Assembly (NCBI RefSeq): GCF_963662255.1
Contig: NC_085074.1
Location: 1,426,001-1,490,000, forward strand
DNA: 64,000 nt
Reading direction: 5' to 3'
From: Cinclus cinclus
Taxonomy: Eukaryota > Chordata > Aves > Passeriformes > Cinclidae
The position numbers and the translations under genes were made by a program. The notes beneath the pieces were generated by a model. The model did not search any database, was not told the origin of the DNA, and was given only the letters and a program-made list of their open reading frames with translations. This document shows positions 32,201-43,336 of the stretch, piece by piece (position 1 is the first letter of the stretch; each line of letters starts with the position of its first letter).

Positions 32201-34697
32201 GCTGTCGGGATCCAACAGGAATTTGGGGATCCACCCAGGGCTGCGGGGATCCAACAGGATTTTGGGGACCCACTCAGGGCTGTGGGGATCCAACAGGAAT
32301 TTGGGGATCCACTCAGGGCTGTGGGGATCCAACAGGAATTTGGGGATCCACCCAGGGCTGCGGGGATCCGACAGGAATTTGGGGATCCACCCAGGGCTGT
32401 GGGAATCCAACAGGAATTCAGGGATCCTCCCAGGGCTGCAGGAATTCACTCAGGGCTTTGGGGATCCAACACAAATTCAGGGATCCACCCAGAGCTTTAA
32501 GGATCCACCCAGGGCTGCAGAGATCCAAGACAAATTTAGGGATCCATCCAGGACTTTGGGGCTCCAACACCAATTCAGAGATCCACCAGAGTTTCAGGGA
32601 TCCAACACAAATTTAGGGATCCACCCAGGACTGCAGGGATCCACCCAGGGCTGTGGGGATCCAACACAAATTCAGGGATCCTCCATGGCTTCAGGGGCCC
32701 ACCCAGGGCTGCAGGGATCCACTCAGGGCTTTGGAGATCTGCTGGAGCTTCAGGATCCACCCAAGGCTGCAGGGATCCACCACGGCTTTTGGGACCTCCA
32801 CGGCTTTGGGAATCCACTGGAGCTTTTGGGATTCTCCACAGCCTCAGGGATCCACCCAGGGCTTCAGGGATCTACCCCAGCTTTTGGGATCCTCCGTGGC
32901 TTCAGTGATTCACTGGAACGTCAGGGGTCCACCACAAATTCAGGGATCCTCCATGGCTTCAGGAATCCACCAAAATCTCAGGGATCCACTGGAGCTTCAG
33001 GGATCTACCCAGGGCATCAAGGATCCACCACGGCTTCACGGATCTACCAGAGCTCCAGGGATCCTCCACGGCCTCAGGGACCCAGCAGAGCTGCAGGAAC
33101 CCTCCCTGGCTTCCTCACAGATCTCAGGGATTTTCCTCCCGTGGAAAGCAAATCCAGAATCCGGTCTCATCCCAACTTTCCCCGTTTCCCCTGGCTTGGG
33201 GCTTCGTCCATTCTGGGGTTTTCTGGGGGGAAACGTGCCTCCACTCCTGGGTTTTTGGGGAATGGCTCATCCCGGCGGGATGGGTGGGTATCCATCCCCC
33301 TCGGCATCCCAGCTCCGCTCCACGGGCAGCTGGAAAGCCCAGCCCTCATCCCTGATCCCGGCCTTTGGGAAGCTTTCCATGGCCAGGGCGGGTGTGGGGA
33401 CAGCGGACACCTCCTGGACCCTCGGACAATCCACACTGCAGCAGGGCTGCCCCCATCCCCGCTTGGTTCACCAGCCCCATCCCACCCCGGCATCTCTGGG
33501 AATCTCTCCCAGCCGGCCGAGCCCCGCTGAGCTCACCGTGCCGCCAGGAGCCCCCAAAGGACTCCCAGACCTTCCCCAGGCTCTTCCACCAGCTCCATCC
33601 CGCTAATTCCCAGCCTCCGGTTCTCCCCGCGGTGTCTCCCGTTATGGCTGGGGTTCGTTCCCTGCTCCAAGATTTCCCTCCGGCCCCGATCCCCGCTCGG
33701 CTCCAGCCCCGAGGTTCGGGGAGCTGCAGGGGCTCCCCCTTCCCTTCCCCGATATCCCAAAGTGGATGCTTCAATCCGCTGCGCTTCAGCCAGGGCTGCT
33801 GTCCCGTCCGGGTTGGGAATTTCTGGGACTGGGGCGCCCGCACAGGTGGGGAACCCTCGGCTCAGCCCCCCCCGAGGGTGGCGAGCACCGGGACGAGACC
33901 TGGAGCCACGGGAACGGGCAGGAACGGCAGAAAAAGAGACACGGGAGCTCTGGGAGAGCCGAGGAAGGCTCGGGGACACGGCTGCTGGAGCTGCCAGCCC
34001 CCCGAGGGACCCCCGGAGCCCCCCGAGGGACGCTCGGCGGAGAAGCAGCACCGGGACCCGGCGGTGCCGGAGCCAAAGCGGCAGCGCCGGGAGCTGGAGC
34101 GGGGCCAAGCGCAGCCGCTTTCCCGAATCCCAGCGCTCCGAAGCGCCGCTTTCCCAGCGGATAGAACCCCCCGGAGCTGCGGGTGGGACAGCGGGACAAA
34201 GCCAGCCGAGCTCCGGCCATCCGCACCGGGGTCCCTCCCCCGGGAGCATCCCCGCTCCCGTCCCGGCATCGCCCCGCTCCAACCCGGAGCGCTCCCCCCG
34301 GCACCCACCGCCCCCCAGCTCTAATTAACCCCCAGCCCTAATTAGCCGCCCTAATTAAGCGTCTGACCGCGGCCGTACTCACGCGTCGCGGCGAAGGCGC
34401 CTTTCCCACAGGGAACGAACTTCGGGAGCGCCCGCGCGGGGCATTTTTATGGGATTTTTATAGGATTTGTCACCGCGTTCCCGCAACGTACGGACCCGAC
34501 CCCCACCAGCCGCCCCCAGAACCCCCCGAGCCCTCGGGGACCGCCCCGCTCCGGGGGCGCCGCGGGCGCTGCCCCCTCGGCGGGGTCCGGCGGGGATTTG
34601 GGGGCGCGGAGCCCCCCGGGTCGGGTTCGGTCGGGTCGGGCCGAGCCCCCCGAGCCCCGCACGTACCGAGGGCGAGCGCGGCCGGGCCGCCCGCCAT
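26244..34697 (-). CDS. TGFA: TGFA transforming growth factor alpha precursor
   Basis: proTGF-alpha is a membrane-anchored EGF-receptor ligand shed by ADAM17. Exons: 34667-34697, 30889-30942, 28303-28417, 27382-27531, 27139-27248 and a proposed terminal 26244-26251. They give 155 aa (human about 160). Signal peptide is residues 1-19; an N-glycosylation site NTT follows. The EGF domain keeps all six cysteines (42, 50, 55, 66, 68, 77) with [20 protein letters not shown]. Arg76 and Leu82, equivalent to receptor-contact residues 42 and 48 of the mature hormone, are present. A membrane segment spans about 95-116. The tail has CC pairs at 118-119 and 148-149 and HSET near the end. The last exon is short and predicts a Gly-Val C-terminus where human has Val-Val; exon 6 is the least certain. 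Introns are dominated by minisatellites. Confidence 0.94.
26340..27139. repeat. CCTGTCCCCAGGTGTCCCT minisatellite at the TGFA exon 5 donor
   Basis: Mixed units of 13, 20 and 33 bp fill most of TGFA intron 5. The right-hand end is the exon 5 donor itself. Five internal copies reproduce GACAG|GTGAGGGACACC; most others read GACAGGGGAGGG and lack the GT. Confidence 0.95.
27485..27600 (-). repeat. TGFA: Partial tandem duplication of the TGFA exon 4 5' end
   Basis: The exon 4 start plus its acceptor (27485-27540) is repeated at 27545-27590 with an internal deletion of about 11 bp. The duplicated acceptor would begin an exon at 27580, 49 bp upstream of the real one at 27531, and would shift the frame. 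Confidence 0.88.
27775..28245. repeat. About 29-bp minisatellite in TGFA intron 3
   Basis: About 15 copies of GGACACCAAACGTGGAGTTT followed by TGGGATCCC or TGGTCTCCCC. Copy lengths vary between 28 and 34 bp. Confidence 0.93.
28920..29641. repeat. CCCAAAAGGGAGATT / CCCCAAAAGGAAAAGG array (left arm) in TGFA intron 2
   Basis: Two related units: about 28920-29340 has CACCCCAAAAGGGAGATTGG with GCACAAATCCATAGGGAAAG; about 29430-29641 has CCAGCCCCAAAAGGAAAAGG and TTTCTGGCCCC. The second part is the reverse complement in type of the array at 30420-30780. Confidence 0.9.
29826..30780. repeat. GTGGGGCTGGAAAACCTCCTCCT array (right arm) in TGFA intron 2
   Basis: About 27 copies of a 21-24-bp unit run to about 30420. 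They then grade into TTTGGGGCTGGAAACCCTTTCCC units and a T18 run near 30719-30736. The right part is complementary to the array at 29430-29641. Confidence 0.93.
31306..33120. repeat. 39-bp minisatellite in TGFA intron 1
   Basis: A unit of 39 bp, GGATCCACCCAGGGCTGCGG then GGATCCAACAGGAATTTGG, repeats about 28 times to about 32430. It then decays into diverged copies to about 33120. Most units carry two GGATCC sites. Since 39 is 13 codons, ORFs of up to 774 aa appear on both strands and are not genes. Confidence 0.96.
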
Positions 34698-34950
34698 GGC
34701 GGGGCTGCACCGGAGCGAGCGGGGCCGGGGCCGGGCCGGGCCGGGCGGGCGCTGGCGGCGGGGCCGCTGCGGGGCCGAGGGGCGGCTCCGCCCGGCGGAA
34801 ATGGGCGGAACCGGCCGGGCCGGGGCGGGGACGGCGCGGGCAGCGGCACCGCCGGAGCACCCGGGACCCCTCCCCGGGACCCCTCCCCGGGACTCACTCC
34901 CGCGGGACCACCCCGGCAACCCCCACGTGGGAACCCTCCGGGACCCCCCC
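33600..34950 (-). promoter_or_regulatory. TGFA: TGFA CpG-island promoter
   Basis: A dense GC and CpG block surrounds exon 1 with no TATA box near the start codon at 34697. Long GGGCCGGGGC-type runs give many Sp1-like sites. Human TGFA also has a GC-rich, TATA-less promoter, so the resemblance is as expected. Confidence 0.65.
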
Positions 34951-35740
34951 CAGTGCTCCCTCGGACCATTCGGGACCACCCCCGCGGGGATTCTCCGGAC
35001 TCGCCCGTGCACTCCCCCTGGGGTCCTGTCGGGGTCCCCACGGGACACCCCGGGATCCCCCTGGACCCCTCAGGAAACACCTGGGACCGTCTGGGACCAT
35101 CGCTTCTCAGGACCATCCAGACCCACCCGGGCATCCCCCACGGGACCCTTCTGGGACCATCCGGACCCCCGGGCACTCCCCCATGGGACATCCCCCCGTT
35201 CCCCCTCGTGGGACCCCCTGGACGCCCCCGAGCTCCTCCAAACGCCCCCAGCTCCTCAGACCTGCTCCCCCCAGAGACCCACCCAGACCCCCAGACCACA
35301 GAGACCATTGGACCCCCCCCCCCAACCTCCCTGTCCATGGACCCCCCAAGAGCCCTTGGACCCACCACCCACAGACCCCAGCAATCCCCTGGGTCCCCCT
35401 GGACTCCCCTGGGACCCCCAAGTTCCCCTGGACCCCCGGGGCCCCCGTGGTTCCCCGGGGGTGCAGTCACCGCCCCTCCCCCTGGTGCCACCTGCGGGGG
35501 GACTCAGGCCCGGGTGTCCTCAGGGGATTCCCCCCCACTCCTCCAAGGCTGAATTTTGGGCTGGGGTCACCCTCTGTCACCCACATGGGGAGCCCTTGGC
35601 CTCAGCTCAGTGTCACCCATGGAGGGGTGACAGGAGGGAGCAGGGCCCCCCCCCATGTCCCTCCCTGCCCCCCGTGACTCCCGGATTGCCAAACCCCTGC
35701 CAGCACATCCTGTGTCATCCTCAGCTGCTGCTGATCCCAG
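34951..35740. other. C-rich low-complexity sequence upstream of TGFA
   Basis: Irregular CCCC(C)GGGACC and CCCCAGACCACC runs without clear periodicity. Long plus-strand ORFs here are proline-rich artefacts. No gene is seen. Confidence 0.6.
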
Positions 35741-36130
35741 CCTTGGTCATCCCGAAATCTTCAGGGCCACCACCCCGCTGATCCCACTCTCGGTCATCCC
35801 AAAATCTGCTGATCCCACTCTCGGTCATCCCGAAACTCACGGAGCCTTCACCCTGCTGATCCCAACCTTGGTCACTCCAAAATCTGCTGATCCTATGCTT
35901 GGCCATCCCAAAACCCACGGAACCCTCACCCCGCTGATCCTACTCTCGGTCATCCCAAAATCTGCTGATCCCACCCTTGGTCATCCCAAAATCTGCTGAT
36001 TTTACCCTTGGTCACCCCAGAACTCATGGAGCCCTCACCCTGCTGATCCCAGCCTTGTCATCCCAAAAACTGAAGGGCACCCCACCAATCCCAGCCTTGT
36101 CATCCCAAAATCTGCAGGGGTCTCACCCTG
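35741..36130. repeat. About 31-bp degenerate minisatellite
   Basis: About 12 copies of ATCCCAAAATCTGCTGATCC followed by CACCCTTGGTC. It is the first clear array upstream of the TGFA promoter. Confidence 0.85.
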
Positions 36131-36321
36131 CTCATCCCCCCTCCGTCATCCCAATCTGGCCAGAGGTGACCCAAATCCGGCCAGCGGTGTCCAAATCCTT
36201 CCAGTGGCCAGCACATCCCCCATGATCCATGAGGATCATCCCTCAGGGCCCCAGGCCTGACCCATGGCAGCCCCTGGCTGTGCGGCCATCAGGGGTTTGG
36301 GCAGGTACAAGATGGGCTGTG

Positions 36322-37098
36322 TCCCCTCTCCCGTGTCCCCTCTCCCGTGTCCCCTCTCCCATGTCCCCCGGTGTCCCCTCTCCCGTGTCCCCTCTCCCAT
36401 GTCCCCCGGTGTCCCCTCTCCCGTGTCCCCTCTCCTGTGTCTCCTCTCCCGTGTCCCCTCTCCCGTGTCCCCCGGTGTCTCCTCTCCCGTGTCCCCTCTC
36501 CCGTGTCCCCTCTCCCGTGTCCCCTCTCCCATGTCCCCCGGTGTCCCCTCTCCCGTGTCCCCCGGTGTCCCCTCTCCCGTGTCCCCTCTCCCATGTCCCC
36601 TCTCCCATGTCCCCCGGTGTCCCCTCTCCCGTGTCCCCCGGTGTCTCCTCTCCCGTGTCCCCTCTCCTGTGTCTCCTCTCCCGTGTCCCCTCTCCCGTGT
36701 CCCCCGGTGTCCCCTCTCCCGTGTCCCCCGGTGTCTCTTCTCCCGTGTCCCCTCTCCCGTGTCCCCTCTCCCATGTCCCCCGGTGTCCCCTCTCCCGTGT
36801 CCCCTCTCCCGTGTCCCCTCTCCGGTGTTCCCCGGTGTCCCCTCTCCCATGTCCCCCGGTGTCCCCTCTCCCGTGTCCCCTCTCCGGTGTCCCCCGGTGT
36901 CCCCTCTCCCATGTCCCCCGGTGTCCCCTCTCCCGTGTCCCCTCTCCCGTGTCCCCTCTCCGGTGTTCCCCGGTGTCCCCTCTCCCATGTCCCCCGGTGT
37001 CTCCTCTCCAGTGTCCCCTCTCCCGTGTCCCCCCGTGTCTCCTCTCCCGTGTCCCCTCTCCGGTGTCCCCCGGTGTCCCCTGTCCCGTGTCCCCTCCC
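36322..37098. repeat. 15-bp minisatellite CTCTCCCGTGTCCCC
   Basis: Around 50 copies of the 15-mer, mixed with a CTCTCCCATGTCCCCCGGTG variant. The period is five codons, so ORFs up to 585 aa are open on both strands; they are artefacts of the repeat. Confidence 0.96.
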
Positions 37099-37611
37099 TC
37101 GGGAGCTGCTCCCAGCCCCGGGGGCTGTGGCCCGGCCCTTCCCGCTCCCCATTCCCAGCCGATACCATCTCCCCTCGGCACTTGAAAGCCTCTTTGAAGG
37201 GGCTGGGAGCCGGCGCTTCCCGACGCTGCCGATCCCAAATCCCAGCACCCCACAATCCCCTGGAATGTCGCTCCGGAGCCCCGGAGCCGCGGCCACCACA
37301 AAGGCCACCCAAAATCCCACCGGAGCCTGTCGGATCGCCCTGGGGGCTGCGCGCTCCTGCACGGATCCCAGGGCGTTCCCACCCTGCAGGCCTGGGAATC
37401 CCAGACGTCCAAAGTGCAATCCCAGAACCTGAACATCCCGGTGATCGTCCCAAAATCCCACTGGAACCCGCCTGGCCTGGGTGGGAATGGCAGTGCTGGA
37501 GCCAGAGGGATTTGGGGGTGATCCTGAGTGCCCCAAAAGCAGAAATTTGGGAATGATGAGGAAAAGGCGGCTCTTTCCCGCTTGGCACCACCGGCTTTCC
37601 CAACATCCACC
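37099..37611. other. Unique GC-rich intergenic sequence
   Basis: No tandem repeat, splice-flanked exon or transposon is recognised here between two arrays. Confidence 0.5.
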
Positions 37612-38486
37612 AGCGTTCCCGACCCCAGAAAACATTCCCGACCCCAAAAAACATTCCCAAACCCCATTGAGCATTCCTGACCTTCCCAAAAAAAAAAAAA
37701 CATTCCTGACCTCAGAAAACCATTCCTGACCCACAGCAACGTTCCTGATTCCCACTGGCATTCCTGATCCTAAAAACCATTCCTGATCCTGAATACCATT
37801 CCCAACCCCAACCAACATTCCTGACCCCAAAAACCATACCCGACCCCAAAAAACATTCCCAATCTCCATGAGCATTCCTGTGCCCTCCCAAAAATCATTC
37901 CTGACCCACAGCAGCATTCCTGGTTCCCACTGGCATTCCTGACCCCATCTCAAAAAAAACCAAACATTCTTGACCCCAAAAACCATACCCGATCCACAAC
38001 ATTCTTGATCCCAAAAAACATTCCTGACCCCAAACAACATTTCCAACTTCCACTGCCATTCCTGACCTTAAAAATCATTCCCAACCCCCAAAACCATTCC
38101 TGACCCTAAAAACCATTCCCGACCCACAACATTCCTGATCCCCACCAATATTCCTGACCCCAAAAAACATTCCTGACCCCAAAAACCATTCCTGACCCAC
38201 AACATTTACTAATCCCAAAAAAACATTCCTGACCCCAAACAACATTTCCAAACCCCACTGCCATTCCTGACCCCAAAAAACATTCCTGACCCTAAAAACC
38301 ATTCCTGACTCCCAAACCATTCCTGACCCTAAAAAACATTCCCGACCCACAACAACATTCCTGATCCCCACCAATATTCCTGATCCCCACTGGCATTCCT
38401 GATCCCAAAAACCATTCCTGATCCCAAAGAACATTCCTGACCCCAAAACCCATTCCTGACCCCCAAAACCATTCCCAACCTCCACC
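37612..38486. repeat. About 19-bp minisatellite CATTCCTGACCCCAAAAAC
   Basis: More than 40 copies with 15-22 bp spacing; some units carry CCCACTGGCATTCC or CCCACAACATTCC variants. Some longer blocks, such as CCCACAGCAACATTCCTGAT, recur, suggesting a higher-order structure. Confidence 0.93.
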
Positions 38487-38817
38487 TCCCTCCCTCTCTG
38501 GGTGCTGTCTCCAGGAGTTCCAGGGTTCCCAATCCCTTTTCCCGAGTTACAAAACCACAACCCCAAACCGAGAGGTTATTTTGGGATTATAATAATAAAT
38601 AGTAATTAAATCCTGTTTATTTAATTGTTCCTGCCCTGGGAGCCTCCCGGTGTTGGGTTTTCCTCTTGGAATTGGCTTTGGGATTAAAGGGTCATTCCAG
38701 GGGGGAGATCTGGGATAAATCCATCTATTTAGGGCAAATCCCTGAAAAGGGGGCATAAACCCCTTCATCCCCCATTCCATCCCCTCTCCTGGGGCAGGAA
38801 ATCCTGGGGGATTTCTG
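38487..38817. other. Unique intergenic sequence
   Basis: No exon or repeat is recognised. A short AT-rich patch with AATAATAAATAGTAATTAAA lies near 38.59 kb. Confidence 0.5.
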
Positions 38818-39112
38818 GGCTGGAAAGTGACACTTTGGGCCCTTCCATGCCAGAACCAGTGGGAAAACTCATCCAAAATCTGGGATTTTGGGATTTATCC
38901 AGGCTGGAATGTGACACTGCGGTTAATAGGAAAACCCACCGAAAAGCTGGGATTTTGGGATTTATCCAGGCTGGAGAGTGACACTTTGTACCCTCCCAGG
39001 AAGGGACCAGTGGGAAAATCCACCCCAAATCTGGGATTTTGGGATTTATCCAGGCTGGAAAGTGATGCTTTGGATCCTTCCAGGAAGGAACCAGTGGGGG
39101 ATTTTGGGATTT
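38818..39112. repeat. About 75-bp tandem repeat, roughly four copies
   Basis: Units share GGGATTTTGGGATTTATCCA, GGCTGGAAAGTGACACTTTG and CCAGTGGGAAAATCCACCCC. Confidence 0.88.
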
Positions 39113-39655
39113 AGGCACTGTCAAACACCCTCCATGCCCCCATGGAGACGACTCCACCCCGCTGAGATGGGCCGGGAATGTTCTCGATCTGGATTCTCAT
39201 CCCTCTCACTCTGCCATGACTTCAATCCCTGATTTTTCAACGTGGCAATGAAAAAATAAATAAATAAAAAAAAGAAATAAAAAGCAGGAAAAATCCCCCA
39301 AATCTCCGCGTTCAGGGAACAAGGGCGCTGTGTACTCGTGTCCGGCAGGAATCCTCCGGCCGCCTGTTGATCTTGGATCGGGAAGGTGAAAATGAGGCCG
39401 AGGGAAAACACGGCCCCGGGCTCCCCCCGGCCCTTCCCGGGGCTCGCACAATCCCAAATTGTCGCGGCCGGGATGGTTTTGGCTCCTCGGAGGGGCCCTG
39501 GAACCGATCAGGCGGCGGCGGGCGAGGAGCGGCACCCCCGGCTCTGTCGGTTTAATGTATGGGTTGAGAATAAACCCAATTATTCCCAGGGGCAGGAAGG
39601 GGATCCCGCCCTGGGATGATCCCATTCCTGCTGCCCCAGCCCCAGTTTTGAGGTT
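39113..39655. other. Unique intergenic sequence
   Basis: Mixed composition with an A-rich stretch near 39.25-39.29 kb and a GC-rich patch near 39.4-39.54 kb. No gene is recognised. Confidence 0.5.
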
Positions 39656-40031
39656 TTAATCCATCCTGGGATGGCAGCGCTTCCAGAATCTCCCTCATCC
39701 CAAATTTTGGGGGGTCTGACCCATCCTGGAAGGGGAGTGCCTCCAGCATCTGTCCCATCCCAAATTTTGGGAGTCTAATCCATCCTGGGGTTGTTTTGGG
39801 ACAGGCAGCGCCTCCAGCATCTCCCTCATCCCAAAATTTGGGGGTGTGACCCATCCTGGGGCTCTTACTGGGCAGGCAACATCTCTGACATCTCCTCCAT
39901 CCCAAATTTTCAGGTTCTGACCCATCTTGGAAAGGGGAGTGCCTCCAGCATCTGTCCCATCCCAAATTTTGGGAGTCTAATCCATCCTGGACCTGTTTTG
40001 GGATGGGCAGCACCTCTGACATCTCCCCCAC
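39656..40031. repeat. About 60-bp tandem repeat, six copies
   Basis: Units share CCCATCCCAAATTTTGGGAG, TCTAATCCATCCTGG and GCCTCCAGCATCT. CATCCCAAATTTTGGGAG contains a small palindrome that can form a hairpin in each unit. Confidence 0.9.
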
Positions 40032-41404
40032 CCCGCTAAAAGTGGGGCTTTATCGGGAATTTTTTCCTCGCTTTATCTCACAGCTCCTGTTTTTCTGCCG
40101 CCTTAAAAGGCTCTTTCATAGCTGGGATTTTCCCCATGAATGTCCATTTTATTCCTATTTTTTTTTCTTTCTTCCTTTCCTAAACAACTCTTCGGGGTTT
40201 TATCCCTTCCCACCCCTTTTTCCTGCTCCCCGTTTTCTGTTTATATCCTTTTTAAATTTTTTTTCCTAAAGCCTCCATAAATAAAGGATTTTCGAGCAGT
40301 CCAAGCCTGGCCACTGACGAGGGCTTTGTTGGCCGCGGGAATGCCGGCGGCTCCGGGCTGGCAGCTCCCGGGAAAATGTCAATATTGGATCACTTAGCAC
40401 CACATTATTTTATTTATGTTTTTATCCCCCTCCAGCAGTGGCCGAGCAGGGATAATAAGAGTGTCCTGGAGCGAGCAGGAATTCACGCTGGGAATGTGGG
40501 AGAGGGGCTGATCCCGCTGCGGACGCGACCCCGCGGTGGCTCTGGTGGGTTCCTCTGCCAGGTGTTTTTGGGGTTTCCCGGCTCTCCGTGGTCACGGTCC
40601 GGCCGTGCTGGGGACACTGGGATCATTCAGCCGTGGTGACCGGAGCCTGGAGAGCACCCGGGCGGCCGCACGTCCGGCCGTGCCCTCAGAAACCCCAAAT
40701 CCCTGCTCCGCTCCTCCTCTCCTTGGGATACCTCCAGGGCTTTGTGCTGGGGCCCCAAATCCACACCCCAGTTCTCCTCCTCCTCATCCTTGGGATCCTC
40801 CTGGGGGTTTTAGGATCGGACCCCAAATCCACACCCCGGTTCTCACATGGGATCCCTCTGTGGCCTTGCAATGGGACCTGAAATCCACACTCTGATCCTT
40901 CTCCTCTTCCTCGGGATCCTTCCAGGAGTTTTGTGATGGGACCCCAAATCCATGCTCTGGTTCCTCTCCTTCTCCTCGGGATCCTTCCAGAGGTTTTGCA
41001 GTGAGACCCCAAATCCACCCCCCTGTTCTTGGGACACCCTCCCGGCTCGGGTGGGACATCCCCAACCTCCATCCAAGGTGTCGAGGCTCGGGAAGCCTCC
41101 CTTTGTCCTTCCTTTCTCCGCGAGCCTCCGGAGCAGGGCAAAGGGCCAGCGGTGTCCGGCCAGGACAAAGCCCCCGGAAGGCCGGCGGCGGCGGAACAGA
41201 GGAGCTCAGTGTCCGGGCCATTGCCCCGGGCGGTCACAATGCTGGCACTGTCCCCAAGCGGGATCTGTTTGTCCCTGTCCCGCCTGTTTGTCCAGCGCTC
41301 CCATTGTGCGGCCCGGCAGGAGCGGCCCCGGAGCTGAGTCAGCGCCGCGGCCCCGCTCCCCACGCGCGACCGCCCGGGAATCCGCGCCCACTGCCGGGGC
41401 ACGG
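40032..41404. other. Unique intergenic sequence, CpG-rich near 41.1-41.4 kb
   Basis: A T-rich block lies at 40.1-40.27 kb. Between 40.7 and 41.0 kb, CCCCAAATCCACACCC recurs about five times at irregular 60-70 bp spacing. A CpG-rich patch follows. No exon is recognised. Confidence 0.5.
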
Positions 41405-42340
41405 GGGGCATCGGCACCTGGGGGGGAATGGGCACCTGGGGGGGCATTGATACCTGGGGGGGGGGCATTGATACCTGGGGGGGAATGGATACCTGGGGGG
41501 CATCGGCACCTGGGGGGGAATGGGCACCTGGGGGGAAATGGGTACCTGGGGGGGAATGGGCACCTGGGGGGAAATGGGTACCTGGGGGGGAATGGGTACC
41601 TGGGGGGCATTGATACCTGGGGGGGAATGGATACCTGGGGGGCATCGGCACCTGGGGGGGAATGGGCACCTGGGGGGCATTGATACCTGGGGGGGGGGCA
41701 TTGATACCTGGGGGGGAATGGATACCTGGGGGGCATCGGCACCTGGGGGGGAATGGGCACCTGGGGGGGAATGGGTACCTGGGGGGCATTGATACCTGGG
41801 GGGGAATGGGCACCTGGGGGGAAATGGGTACCTGGGGGGGAATGGGTACCTGGGGGGGCATTGATACCTGGGGGGGCATTGATACCTGGGGGGGAATGGA
41901 TACCTGGGGGGCATCGGCACCTGGGGGGGAATGGGCACCTGGGGGGGAATGGGCACCTGGGGGGGCATTGATACCTGGGGGGGCATTGATACCTGGGGGG
42001 GAATGGGCACCTGGGGGGCATCGGCACCTGGGGGGCATCGGCACCTGGGGGGGAATGGGCACCTGGGGGAGAATGGGTACCTGGGGGGCATTGATACCTG
42101 GGGGGGAATGGGCACCTGGGGGGAAATGGGTACCTGGGGGGCATTGATACCTGGGGGGGGGCATTGATACCTGGGGGGGAATGGATACCTGGGGGGCATC
42201 GCCACCTGGGGGGGAATGGGCACCTGGGGGGGAATGGGCACCTGGGGGAGAATGGGTACCTGGGGGGCATTGATACCTGGGGGGGAATGGGCACCTGGGG
42301 GGAAATGGGTACCTGGGGGGCATTGACACCTGGGGAGGGC
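41405..42340. repeat. GGCACCTGGGGGGGAATG minisatellite
   Basis: More than 50 units of 15-21 bp alternate between GG(C/T)ACCTGGGGGGAATGG and GGGGCATTGATACCTGG. Longer blocks of several units recur, indicating higher-order duplication. The G7 runs make length errors likely. Confidence 0.95.
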
Positions 42341-42940
42341 ATTGGGACCTTTGGGATGGCATCAACACCCTGCAGATGACATCTGCACCTGGGGGTGACA
42401 TGAGGACCTTTGGGGGGGCATCGGCACCTGGGGATGACATCGGTAACGTGGGAATGGCATTCGCACCCGGGGATGGAATTGCCGGAAGCAGAGCCAGGAG
42501 ATTTGGGATGCTCTCAGCACCTGGGGATGGCACCGGCACAACCGCTCGAGGCTCCTCGGGATCGCGCACGGAGCTCCCTCCTGTCCCTGGGAACGTGGGA
42601 GAACACCCAGGCCGCCTCCCACGGGAATGAGTCAGCTCTGGAAGCCGAGCTGAGGCCGGGCAGCCGCGGGAGCCACGCGTGACTCAGCCCCGAGGCACGG
42701 CAGGAATGTGTCCCTGCCCGGGAAGCGCGCACAGGTAGAACAGGTCCCGGCGCTCCCCGCAGCTCCTCCGGGAAGCGGCAGAGCGAGGCCCTGGAGCCAG
42801 CGGATGTTCCCAGGCGCTCGCAGATCCCGCAGATCTCACACGGCTCACACCTGCGTTTCCCGAGGGAGGCACACCTGGAGGGGAAGGTTGGGATCTGCTC
42901 CCGATCCTGGCAAGGTCACAGCAGCGCAGCCGCTGCCGCC
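42341..42940. other. Unique GC-rich intergenic sequence
   Basis: The left 120 bp is a decayed continuation of the array. The remainder is CpG-rich with no recognisable exon. Confidence 0.5.
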
Positions 42941-43336
42941 AGACCCCAAACCACCCCAAAGCTTAGTTTGGGCTCCTAATGGAGCAGGGAAGAGCCAGCA
43001 GATCCCAAACCACCCCAAAGCTTGGTTTGGGCTCCTAAGGGAGCAGGGAAGAGTCACCAGACCCCAAACCACCCCAGTGCTCTGATTTGAGCTTTTTATG
43101 GAGCAGGAAAGAACCACCAGACCCCAAAGCTCCAGTCTGGGCTCCTAAAGGAGCAGGGAAGAGTCACCAGACCCCAAACCACCCCAGTGCTCTGATTTGA
43201 GCTCTTTATGGAGCAGGAAAGAACCACCAGACCCCAAAGCTCCAGTCTGGGCTCCTAATGGAGGAGGGAAGAATCACTAGACCCCAAACCACCCCAAAGC
43301 TCCGGTTTGGGCTCCCTGTGGAGCACGGAAGAGCTA
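42941..43336. repeat. About 60-bp tandem repeat with dimeric higher order
   Basis: Seven units share ACCAGACCCCAAACCACCCC and GGGCTCCTAATGGAGCAGGG. The middle four alternate between two variants (ABAB), so a roughly 120-bp dimer was itself duplicated. Confidence 0.9.

Noticed and set aside
31206..33530. 774-aa plus-strand ORF and overlapping minus-strand ORFs of 291-390 aa
   Set aside because: They are read-throughs of the 39-bp minisatellite (13 codons per unit), present in several frames on both strands, inside a TGFA intron.
36322..37098. Possible CRISPR array (regular short repeats)
   Set aside because: There are no unique spacers, the repeats are contiguous, and the genome is eukaryotic.
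36236..38046. Arg/Gly/Glu-rich ORFs of 474-585 aa on the minus strand
   Set aside because: They arise from the 15-bp CTCTCCCGTGTCCCC array whose period is five codons; all six frames look alike.
40686..42569. 627-aa proline-rich minus-strand ORF resembling a collagen or annexin tail
   Set aside because: It is the G-rich 15-21-bp array read backwards; there is no domain outside the repeat.
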